Shown here piece by piece: positions 1-5,665 of a stretch of 6,231 nt of DNA (the first letter of the stretch is position 1; every line of letters begins with the position of its first letter). Source of the stretch: Undibacterium sp. (lineage in GTDB: Bacteria; Pseudomonadota; Gammaproteobacteria; Burkholderiales; Burkholderiaceae_D); assembly GCA_019752975.1 (NCBI GenBank), contig JAIELM010000537.1:1-6231 (forward strand), in the 5' to 3' direction. The notes beneath the pieces are model-generated. The model was given only the letters and a program-made list of their open reading frames with translations. It was not told the DNA's origin and ran no database searches. The position numbers were made by a program, and so were the translations under genes.

Positions 1-5
1 TGATT

Positions 6-716
6 ATGTCCTCAATATCTGATAACTTGCAAGCTGTCTTGGCGGATTTACAGGCCGCCGCGCGCGCCGTCGGGCGTGATCCGGCAGAAATTCGTCTGCT
101 GGCTGTTTCAAAAACCTTTGGCATCGAGGCGATTGTTGATGCCGTACAAGCCGGGCAACGTTGTTTTGGTGAGAATTACGTACAGGAAGCATTGCTTAAA
201 ATACAGCAAGCCGCGACACTGATGCCTATGCAGCCGCTCGAATGGCATTTCATCGGGCCGATACAAAGCAATAAAACTAAAGCTATAGCGGAAAATTTTT
301 CATGGGTGCATAGCGTAGATAGAGAAAAAATCGCCGAACGTCTGTCTGCGCAAAGACCGCCAGAATTAGGCGCGCTACAGATTTGTTTGCAAGTTAATAT
401 TAGTGGTGAAGCCAGTAAGAGCGGGGTCGCGCCCAATGATTTACTAGCGCTAGCCAAGTCTGTTCTGGTATTGCCAAACTTAACATTGCGTGGTTTGATG
501 GCAGTGCCAGAAGCGACCGATAATGCCGCTGATCAAGAACAGGCATTTGCCAGTATAGTGTCGCTAAAAAACGATTTGGCGGCGCATGGAATTATTGTCG
601 ATACCTTGTCGATGGGAATGAGTGCTGATATGCCAGCGGCGATAGCGCAAGGGTCGACCATACTGCGCATAGGTAGCGCTATTTTTGGAAAACGCAATTA
701 TGCTCACGAAATATGA
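6..716 (+). CDS. yggS: YggS/PROSC-family pyridoxal phosphate homeostasis protein (PLPBP)
   Basis: A 236-residue protein of the YggS/PLPBP family, which binds pyridoxal 5'-phosphate (PLP) in the cytoplasm, has no known catalytic activity and buffers PLP supply; loss in other bacteria disturbs amino-acid metabolism. The PLP-binding lysine is K36 in LLAVSK (31-36), the same position as in E. coli YggS. Other family motifs follow in order: FGENYVQE (54-61), WHFIGPIQSNK (80-90), NISGEASKSG (131-140), LRGLMA (161-166), LSMGMSADM (201-209) and RIGSAIFG (221-228), which line the phosphate site of the alanine-racemase-like TIM barrel. Length matches the family. The ATG at 6 gives an N-terminus aligning with E. 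coli YggS; only five bases precede it, so its ribosome binding site and promoter cannot be judged. The family's usual MSDDM is MSADM here (A207), a small change. It lies 9 bp before proC, a widespread pairing. Confidence 0.96.
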   Translation: MSSISDNLQAVLADLQAAARAVGRDPAEIRLLAVSKTFGIEAIVDAVQAGQRCFGENYVQEALLKIQQAATLMPMQPLEWHFIGPIQSNKTKAIAENFSWVHSVDREKIAERLSAQRPPELGALQICLQVNISGEASKSGVAPNDLLALAKSVLVLPNLTLRGLMAVPEATDNAADQEQAFASIVSLKNDLAAHGIIVDTLSMGMSADMPAAIAQGSTILRIGSAIFGKRNYAHEI

Positions 717-725
717 GTACAAACA

Positions 726-1550
726 ATGATGACTAATTTACGTATAGGATTTATCGGTGGCGGCAATATGGCAAGCGCACTGATGGCAGGGCTGCAAAAA
801 CACATGGGTGAGGCAATAAGCCTCCATGTAGTGGATGTCAATGACCCTATTTTGACAGGATTGGCCTCGCAATTTGGAGCGAGTACCTCGAGGCAAATGG
901 ATCAAACATTAAGCCAGATGGACGTCGTGATTTTTGCTGTAAAACCACAACAATTACATGTTGCAGCGCTAGCATTTGCCCCATTTTTGCAGCAGCAGTT
1001 AGTATTATCGGTGGCTGCGGGTGTCCGTACTGACGCTATTTCTCGTAGCCTGCAAGGCTATCGTAAGATCGTACGTAGCATGCCCAATACGCCTGCTAGT
1101 ATAGGATTAGGAATGACAGGCCTGTTTGCTTTGGATGGGGTAAGTGAACAGGACAAGGCGCGCGCGCAAAGCATTATGCAGGCGGTGGGAGAAACCTTAT
1201 GGGTGGAAACCGAGGCCATGTTAGATGCTGTAACTGCCGTGTCGGGCAGTGGTCCAGCGTATGTTTTCTACTTGATTGAAGCCATGCAAGCGGCGGCAAT
1301 TGAACTCGGATTTCAACCGCAACAGGCGCAGCAATTGGCTTTAGCGACTTTTAACGGTGCTGCACAAATGGCTTTGCAGTCGGATCAAGCTGTGAGCATA
1401 TTGAGGGAAAGAGTAAGCTCCAAAGGTGGTACTACCTATGCTGCTCTGTGTAGTATGGAAGAGAGTAAAGTAAAGGACGCGATCAGCAAAGCGATACATG
1501 CGGCTGCGGTGCGTGGTAGGGAATTAGGCGACGAGTTTAGTCTCAGCTAG
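726..1550 (+). CDS. proC: Pyrroline-5-carboxylate reductase
   Basis: This 274-residue enzyme catalyses the last step of proline synthesis, NAD(P)H-dependent reduction of 1-pyrroline-5-carboxylate to L-proline, in the cytoplasm. The N-terminal Rossmann domain shows the dinucleotide-binding motif GFIGGGNMA (8-16), then AVKPQ (71-75), SVAAGV (95-100) and RSMPNTP (117-123). The C-terminal dimerisation and active-site domain carries AVSGSGPAYV (171-180) and the ProC signature region LRERVSSKGGTTYAAL (226-241). In the last motif K233 stands where E. coli has proline; I believe this is common in betaproteobacteria and not a defect. Two adjacent ATG codons (726 and 729) are possible starts and differ by one methionine; neither has a strong Shine-Dalgarno sequence. 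It follows yggS by 9 bp, so the two are probably co-transcribed. Length is normal for the family. Confidence 0.97.
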   Translation: MMTNLRIGFIGGGNMASALMAGLQKHMGEAISLHVVDVNDPILTGLASQFGASTSRQMDQTLSQMDVVIFAVKPQQLHVAALAFAPFLQQQLVLSVAAGVRTDAISRSLQGYRKIVRSMPNTPASIGLGMTGLFALDGVSEQDKARAQSIMQAVGETLWVETEAMLDAVTAVSGSGPAYVFYLIEAMQAAAIELGFQPQQAQQLALATFNGAAQMALQSDQAVSILRERVSSKGGTTYAALCSMEESKVKDAISKAIHAAAVRGRELGDEFSLS

Positions 1551-1566
1551 AAAAATAGAAAGAACA

Positions 1567-2418
1567 ATGAAAACACCAAAAAGATTACAACCCCTAGTCG
1601 ACGAAGGCATGATAGATGAAGTGCTGCGTCAATTGATGAGTGGCAAAGAAGCGACTGTCTATGTAGTACGTTGTGGTGAACATATACGTTGCGCTAAAGT
1701 ATATAAGGAAGCAAGTCAACGTAGTTTTAAACAGGCGGCGGCCTACCAAGAAGGACGTACTGTCAAAAATAGTAGGCAAGCGCGTGCCATGGAAAAAGGC
1801 ACCAAATATGGTCGTAAGATGCAGGAAGAAGTCTGGCAAAGCGCCGAAGTGGATGCACTCTACAAACTCGCTGCTGCTGGCGTGCGGGTGCCCAAGCCTT
1901 ACATCTGTTTTGAAGGCGTGCTACTGATGGATTTGGTGATGGATGCCGATGGTGACGTGGCACCGCGCTTAAATGACGTAGCCTTAAGCCGTGAGCAGGC
2001 TTTGCAATACCACGCACGCTTAATTGAGCAGGTGGTTTTGATGCTGTGTGCGGGCATTATTCACGGTGACTTATCCGAGTTTAATATCCTAGTCGATGAA
2101 CATGGACCCGTCATTATCGACCTGCCTCAAGCCATCAACGCCGCTGGAAATATGGGGGCTGCTGCGATGTTGGAACGCGATGTGAATAATCTCGCGATCT
2201 ATTTTGGCCAGTATGCTCCTGAGCTGGCGCATACCCAATACGGCAAGGAAATTTGGAAGCTGTACGTGGCTGGTTTATTGACCCCAGAAACGCCCTTGAC
2301 TGGCCGGGTTGCGCAGGACAAGCGACCAGTCAACGTCAAGGCTGTGATTCATGAAATTGCATTGGCAAAAGAAGAAGCAGAAGAAGAGCAGCAACGACGA
2401 GCAGCAAACACTAACTAG
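1567..2418 (+). CDS. RIO-family atypical serine protein kinase
   Basis: A 283-residue protein with the compact RIO kinase fold. Visible motifs are the nucleotide loop SGKEATVY (25-32), the ATP-anchoring lysine K44 in CAKVYKEA (42-49), the hinge LLMDLVMD (119-126), the catalytic loop HGDLSEFNIL (166-175) with D168 and N173, and the metal-binding IIDLPQA (183-189) with D185. The segment of about residues 50-90, rich in Lys, Arg and Gln, matches the flexible loop between the N-lobe lysine and the helix carrying the likely salt-bridge glutamate (probably E94). All core residues are present, so activity is expected. Archaeal and eukaryotic RIO kinases act in small-subunit ribosome maturation; the substrate of the bacterial branch is not established. 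The C-terminus is charged and Glu/Gln-rich (KEEAEEEQQRR). The ATG at 1567 lies 16 bp after proC behind a purine-rich stretch (AGAAAGAA) serving as a weak ribosome site. Confidence 0.9.
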   Translation: MKTPKRLQPLVDEGMIDEVLRQLMSGKEATVYVVRCGEHIRCAKVYKEASQRSFKQAAAYQEGRTVKNSRQARAMEKGTKYGRKMQEEVWQSAEVDALYKLAAAGVRVPKPYICFEGVLLMDLVMDADGDVAPRLNDVALSREQALQYHARLIEQVVLMLCAGIIHGDLSEFNILVDEHGPVIIDLPQAINAAGNMGAAAMLERDVNNLAIYFGQYAPELAHTQYGKEIWKLYVAGLLTPETPLTGRVAQDKRPVNVKAVIHEIALAKEEAEEEQQRRAANTN

Positions 2419-2444
2419 ATAGAAGATAAAAGATAGAAGAGGAA
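2417..2444 (+). repeat. Imperfect tandem duplication of a 14-bp unit
   Basis: Two adjacent 14-base units, AGATAGAAGATAAA (2417-2430) and AGATAGAAGAGGAA (2431-2444), agree at 12 of 14 positions, with ten identical bases at the start of each. They begin in the stop codon of the RIO kinase and fill nearly the whole gap to the methyltransferase start. The second copy differs exactly where it supplies the GAGGA-like ribosome binding sequence. The repeat is read directly from the sequence; its origin by slippage or local duplication is inference. Confidence 0.75.
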
Positions 2445-2445
2445 G
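2437..2445 (+). promoter_or_regulatory. Shine-Dalgarno sequence of the methyltransferase gene
   Basis: AAGAGGAAG (2437-2445) immediately precedes the ATG at 2447 and is the clearest ribosome binding site in the window. The GAGG core ends 4 bases before the start codon, slightly close but workable. It supports the ATG at 2447 as the true start and suggests this gene is translated independently of its upstream neighbour. Confidence 0.65.
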
Positions 2446-2446
2446 T

Positions 2447-3319
2447 ATGGGATTTTTAAACAATTGGTTGAAATCAAAAGAAGTTCAAAACCAGGCACCC
2501 GTGTTGCAACTCAACGAATTGACGAATCCGAATAAGTGGGATAACCCGGAGTGGATGGCGGTGCATAGGGAACTTGAAAGCTATTCAGTAGATAAACATT
2601 GTTTTAGTGAGACCAAAGAATACGCCTATCGCAAGGGCTGGGAATGGACCCAATGTTTATTTGGCTTGGATCAACTCGGCGCGATTCACGCTAACGCCAA
2701 AGGTTTAGGAGTCGGCGCTGGGCATGAGCCGATTCTGTATTATTTGACCGATAGAATTGCCGAGGTGGTTGGAACCGATCTTTATGGTAATGCCGCTTGG
2801 TCGGGGCGTAGCGTAGGTGGTAATGAGGCGGATGCGGCAGTGCTGGAAGATATGAGCCAATTTTGTCCTCGCCCATTTGTCAAAGAAAAACTTAAGCTGA
2901 TTAACATGGATGGCACCAAGTTGACATTTGCAGACGAACAGTTCGATTTTGTTTGGTCGCTCTCTTCAATTGAACATTTTGGTGGGCATGATGCGGCTAC
3001 CCAGTCTATGCAAGAGATGGCCAGAGTCACCAAGAAGGGCGGGATAGTTGCGGTTGCAACAGAATTGATCTTGACGCCGAATAGCCCTTCACATCCTGAA
3101 TACTTTACCCAAACTGAGTTTGAAAAACATGTAGTCAACGGGGCTCCGTCATTAACGCCAATTCAGGCGATGGATTACAGTTTGCCGGGACTAGAATATC
3201 TGCTTGATCCCATAATGTTGCATTTGGAAGGGGATGTGCATAGAGTGCGTCATCATATCGTTCTCAATGACAGTCGTTTTCAATGGACATCCGCACTCTG
3301 CTTTTTTCGTAAGAACTAA
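2447..3319 (+). CDS. Class I SAM-dependent methyltransferase of unknown substrate
   Basis: A 290-residue soluble protein with a central methyltransferase domain. Motif I, the S-adenosylmethionine glycine loop, is GLGVGAGHE (86-94); the strand-2 acidic residue contacting the ribose is D111 in VVGTDLY (107-113); a further acidic motif is NMDGTKL (153-159). Then come FDFVWSLSSIEHFGG (166-180) and MARVTKKGGI (191-200), the 'RVlkpGG' strand typical of Methyltransf_11-like enzymes. The long N-terminal part (1-80), rich in Trp and charged residues, and the SLSSIEHFGG motif recall methyltransferases often seen near polysaccharide and glycosyltransferase genes. No such genes are present here, so a sugar or lipid substrate is only a guess. 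There is no signal peptide or membrane segment. It starts 28 bp after the RIO kinase and ends 11 bp before ydfG. The methyltransferase assignment is firm; the substrate is unknown. Confidence 0.85.
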   Translation: MGFLNNWLKSKEVQNQAPVLQLNELTNPNKWDNPEWMAVHRELESYSVDKHCFSETKEYAYRKGWEWTQCLFGLDQLGAIHANAKGLGVGAGHEPILYYLTDRIAEVVGTDLYGNAAWSGRSVGGNEADAAVLEDMSQFCPRPFVKEKLKLINMDGTKLTFADEQFDFVWSLSSIEHFGGHDAATQSMQEMARVTKKGGIVAVATELILTPNSPSHPEYFTQTEFEKHVVNGAPSLTPIQAMDYSLPGLEYLLDPIMLHLEGDVHRVRHHIVLNDSRFQWTSALCFFRKN

Positions 3320-3330
3320 ATAGGTTCACT

Positions 3331-4077
3331 ATGTTAATACTTATCACAGGCGCTAGCTCAGGTTTTGGTTCGGCAATGGCTAGAAAATTTGTACAACATG
3401 GCCACCGCGTCATCGTCGCAGCACGGCGTCTTGAGCGCCTCCAAGAACTCGCTGCTGAACTAGGTGAAGCTTGTTTGCCAGTCGCGCTGGACGTGACTGA
3501 TAAAGCATCTATTGCGCAGATGCTGACTAACTTGTCGGCAGAGTGGAAGGATATTGATGTACTGATCAATAATGGCGGTCTTGCGCTGGGAATTGCTCCC
3601 GCCCAAGAAGCCGATCTGGATGATTGGGAAACCATGATCGCTACCAATAACACGGGATTGGTACGCATGACGCACGCCTTGTTGCCACAGATGGTAGCGC
3701 GAAAAAACGGCGTGATTATTAATGTCGGTTCGATTGCCGGATCAACTGCCTATCCAGGTGGAAATGTATATGGTGCGACCAAGGCTTTTGTCGATCAATT
3801 TACTTTAAATTTACGCGCTGATTTAATTGGGACTGGCGTGCGTGCCAGCAATATCGCGCCCGGATTATGTGGCGGCACTGAATTTTCTAATGTGCGCTTT
3901 AAAGGTGATGACACTAAGGCCGCTAGCGTGTATCAGGGGACGGTTCCTCTGAGCGCAGAGGATATTGCGGAAACCGCGTATTGGATTGCCACCCTGCCTG
4001 CCCACATCAATATCAACTATATTGAGATGATGCCCGCTTGTCAGGGTTTTGGGCCGCTACAGGTGCAACGTTCATGA
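3331..4077 (+). CDS. ydfG: YdfG-type NADP-dependent short-chain dehydrogenase (3-hydroxy acid dehydrogenase / malonic semialdehyde reductase)
   Basis: A 248-residue classical short-chain dehydrogenase/reductase very like E. coli YdfG, which oxidises L-allo-threonine, serine and 3-hydroxy acids with NADP+ and reduces malonic semialdehyde. The cofactor loop is TGASSGFG (6-13), with R32/R33 after strand 2 suggesting NADP preference, and LDV (53-55) contacts adenine. The catalytic tetrad is N106 or N107, S134 (NVGSIAG), Y147 and K151 (YGATK), the numbering of YdfG. The C-terminal half keeps the near-diagnostic GGTEFSNVRFKGDD run (181-194) and TLPAHININ. One oddity is NNGG (80-83) where the family has NNAG. 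The start at 3331 matches the family N-terminus (M-hydrophobic-TGA) and has a weak AGG six bases upstream. Its stop overlaps the ybgC start by 4 bp, implying translational coupling. Confidence 0.92.
   Translation: MLILITGASSGFGSAMARKFVQHGHRVIVAARRLERLQELAAELGEACLPVALDVTDKASIAQMLTNLSAEWKDIDVLINNGGLALGIAPAQEADLDDWETMIATNNTGLVRMTHALLPQMVARKNGVIINVGSIAGSTAYPGGNVYGATKAFVDQFTLNLRADLIGTGVRASNIAPGLCGGTEFSNVRFKGDDTKAASVYQGTVPLSAEDIAETAYWIATLPAHININYIEMMPACQGFGPLQVQRS
4061..4065 (+). promoter_or_regulatory. Probable ribosome binding site deciding the ybgC start
   Basis: AGGTG lies inside the end of ydfG, 8 bases before the ATG at 4074. It supports that ATG over the in-frame TTG at 4038, which would add 12 residues (MSGFWAATGATF) not expected in the YbgC family. 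Confidence 0.5.
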
Positions 4078-4511
4078 CCCAAGAATTTAGTCTGTCGATT
4101 CGAGTGTACTATGAGGATACCGATGTGGGAGGTATCGTTTTCTATGCCAATTATCTAAAATATTTCGAGCGGGCGAGAACCGAATGGTTGCGTTCTTTGG
4201 GAATCAGTTCTAGCGGTATGATGCAGCAATTTGAGAGCATGTTTGTCGTCAAATTGTGTAATGTCGAGTATCATGCACCAGCGCGCTTAGATGATGAACT
4301 TCGTGTAAGTTGTCGTGTCTTAAAACAGGGACGAGCTTCGCTGGTGTTAGAGCAACAAGCTTGGAATGAACAAGGCCTATTGTGCAGCGCTGAAGTGACG
4401 ATATGTAGTGTCGCCACTAGCGACTGGCGTGTGGTTGCGATCCCCAGTGAAATTGTAAAGTCCATACACAAATCCATACAAAACGACGAAAAAACAGTAA
4501 GACCATTATGA
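4074..4511 (+). CDS. ybgC: YbgC-family acyl-CoA thioesterase of the Tol-Pal cluster
   Basis: A 145-residue hotdog-fold thioesterase. YbgC enzymes hydrolyse acyl-CoA thioesters in the cytoplasm and are encoded at the head of tol-pal operons; a link to phospholipid metabolism has been proposed. The family signature YYEDTDVGGIVFYANYLKYF (12-31) is followed by ERARTEWL (32-39). D17 in DTDVGG corresponds to the catalytic aspartate. The rest, with LDDELRVSCRV and CSAEVTICSV strands, fits the single hotdog domain. I chose the ATG at 4074, not the longer TTG start at 4038, because it makes the usual ATGA overlap with ydfG, has an AGGTG upstream and gives the family N-terminus. At 145 residues it is about ten longer than E. 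coli YbgC because of a polar tail containing a small in-frame repeat. It overlaps tolQ by 4 bp. Confidence 0.93.
   Translation: MTQEFSLSIRVYYEDTDVGGIVFYANYLKYFERARTEWLRSLGISSSGMMQQFESMFVVKLCNVEYHAPARLDDELRVSCRVLKQGRASLVLEQQAWNEQGLLCSAEVTICSVATSDWRVVAIPSEIVKSIHKSIQNDEKTVRPL
4458..4481 (+). repeat. In-frame 12-bp tandem repeat in the ybgC tail
   Basis: AAGTCCATACAC (4458-4469) is followed directly by AAATCCATACAA (4470-4481), matching at 10 of 12 bases. In the reading frame they encode K-S-I-H and K-S-I-Q. The repeat lies in the polar C-terminal tail beyond the hotdog domain, so it probably tolerates length change. It is seen directly; any function is unknown. Confidence 0.6.
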
Positions 4512-5212
4512 GCACAATGACCGTTATTCAAGATTTTTCTATTATCACCCTCATCGCCGAGGCTTCGTTTATCGTCAAAGTTGTGTTGGCGATTTTGTTG
4601 ATCGCATCTATCACCAGTTGGAACTACATCTTTAGCAAACTCTTCGCGATCAGAAAAGCCAGATCACAGACAGAGATTTTTGAGCGCGATTTTTGGTCGG
4701 GCGGTAATTTGGTGGAGTTGTATCAGCAAGCGGTTGCCAATCATCGTGCCAGTCGCGATAAGACTGGTGCATTAGAACGCATTTTTGAAGCTGGTATGAA
4801 CGAGTATCATAAAGTCAAAGCCGCCAATAAAACGAATCTTGATGCTACCGCGATGTTGGACGGTGCGCGTCGTGCTATGCGTGCTTCCTACCAAAGAGAA
4901 ATGGATTTATTGGAGTCCCATTTATCCTTCCTTGCCTCAGTGGGTTCGGTCTCGCCGTATATCGGTTTGCTCGGTACTGTATGGGGGATTATGAACTCTT
5001 TTCGTGGTTTAATCAACATGCAACAAGCTACCTTGGCCGCTGTTGCACCCGGTATTGCAGAGGCATTAATTGCCACGGCCATCGGTTTGTTCGCGGCGAT
5101 TCCGGCGGTATTGGCGTATAACCGTTTTTCACATGATATCGATAGATTAGCGATTCGTTTTGAAACCTTTATAGAAGAGTTTTCAAATATTTTGCAGAGG
5201 CAATCGCGTTAG
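4508..5212 (+). CDS. tolQ: TolQ, proton-channel subunit of the Tol-Pal system
   Basis: A 234-residue inner-membrane protein of the MotA/TolQ/ExbB family. With TolR it forms the proton-driven motor that energises TolA for outer-membrane constriction at division and envelope integrity. Three membrane helices are visible at roughly residues 20-38, 139-162 and 176-203, with a large cytoplasmic loop between the first two. It is TolQ, not ExbB, by close likeness to E. coli TolQ: FWSG (62-65), SVSPYIGLLGTVWGIM (147-162) and APGIAEALIATAIGLFAAIP (180-199). T157 and T190 correspond to the channel-lining threonines T145 and T178 of E. coli. The ATG at 4508 overlaps the ybgC stop (ATGA); an ATG at 4517 is an alternative losing three residues. 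The upstream TAAGA is a weak ribosome site, so coupling with ybgC is likely. tolR follows after 9 bp. Confidence 0.96.
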   Translation: MSTMTVIQDFSIITLIAEASFIVKVVLAILLIASITSWNYIFSKLFAIRKARSQTEIFERDFWSGGNLVELYQQAVANHRASRDKTGALERIFEAGMNEYHKVKAANKTNLDATAMLDGARRAMRASYQREMDLLESHLSFLASVGSVSPYIGLLGTVWGIMNSFRGLINMQQATLAAVAPGIAEALIATAIGLFAAIPAVLAYNRFSHDIDRLAIRFETFIEEFSNILQRQSR

Positions 5213-5221
5213 AAACCGTCA

Positions 5222-5665
5222 ATGAGTTCACTTCGTGGCGAACGTAAACGCAAATTTAAAGCCGAAATTAATGTCGTTCCTTACATTGACGTGATGTTAG
5301 TGTTGTTGGTGATTTTTATGGTGGCCGCTCCGATGACCAATCCTAGCGTGATCAATTTACCGACGGCTGGACAATCGACTCAGCCGCCGTCAGATTTTAT
5401 TGAAATCGCTTTGAGTCCCAATGCTTCTGCCACGATCAGTATTAATTCCAAAGGGAGTCGCAATGGTAGTCCTACGATTAGCTCTAAGGAAACGGCGGCG
5501 GATAGGCGACAACTGATGAAGAAGCTCAAGGAGTTTCACCAAACCAAACCTGACTTACCGGTCCTGGTTTCGGCCGATAAAGAAATCAAATATGATGAGG
5601 TGATCCAGGTCATTTCAGAAGCCAAAAAATTAGGAATTAATCGTGTAGGCTTGGCGACAAAATAA
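5222..5665 (+). CDS. tolR: TolR, ExbD/TolR-family stator partner of TolQ
   Basis: A 147-residue protein with a short basic cytoplasmic N-terminus (RGERKRKFK), one membrane helix at about 19-38 and a periplasmic domain. The motif EINVVPYIDVMLVLLVIFMV (15-34) places D23 exactly at the essential proton-relay aspartate of E. coli TolR. The C-terminal part, with LPVLVSADKEIKYDEV (122-137) and GINRVGLAT (138-146), matches the periplasmic peptidoglycan-interacting fold of TolR. Residues about 64-92 form a Ser/Asn-rich stretch that looks slightly expanded and has weak similarity to E. coli TolR. The ATG at 5222 lies 9 bp after tolQ with no strong Shine-Dalgarno. The stop codon shares its last base with the start of the next gene (TAATG). 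The usual next gene, tolA, is not found there. Confidence 0.94.
   Translation: MSSLRGERKRKFKAEINVVPYIDVMLVLLVIFMVAAPMTNPSVINLPTAGQSTQPPSDFIEIALSPNASATISINSKGSRNGSPTISSKETAADRRQLMKKLKEFHQTKPDLPVLVSADKEIKYDEVIQVISEAKKLGINRVGLATK

Noticed and set aside
713..736. ATGA overlap at the end of yggS as a possible proC start
   Set aside because: The ATG at 713 is out of frame with proC and reaches a stop after seven codons; the ATG at 726 gives the correct Rossmann N-terminus.
1551..1566. Possible terminator after proC
   Set aside because: The 16-bp gap is A-rich with no inverted repeat and no T run, so it cannot form a rho-independent terminator.
1673..1927. 84-codon alternative frame on the + strand inside the RIO kinase
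   Set aside because: It overlaps the kinase core, has no ribosome site and encodes no recognisable motif.
2782..3138. 118-codon open frame on the - strand inside the methyltransferase gene
   Set aside because: It is fully antisense to a coding region with clear conserved motifs, and its translation shows no family pattern.
3264..3668. 134-codon open frame on the - strand
   Set aside because: It lies antisense to the well-supported ydfG gene and the methyltransferase end, is Ser/Ala-rich with no recognisable domain, and has the look of a shadow of the codon pattern on the other strand.
4038..4073. Longer ybgC start at TTG 4038
   Set aside because: It would add 12 residues unlike the family N-terminus; the ATG at 4074 has an AGGTG upstream and forms the ATGA overlap with ydfG.
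4508..5665. Reading the pair as ExbB/ExbD for TonB-dependent uptake
   Set aside because: The sequence motifs match TolQ and TolR closely, and ybgC upstream is the typical Tol neighbour; no tonB is present.
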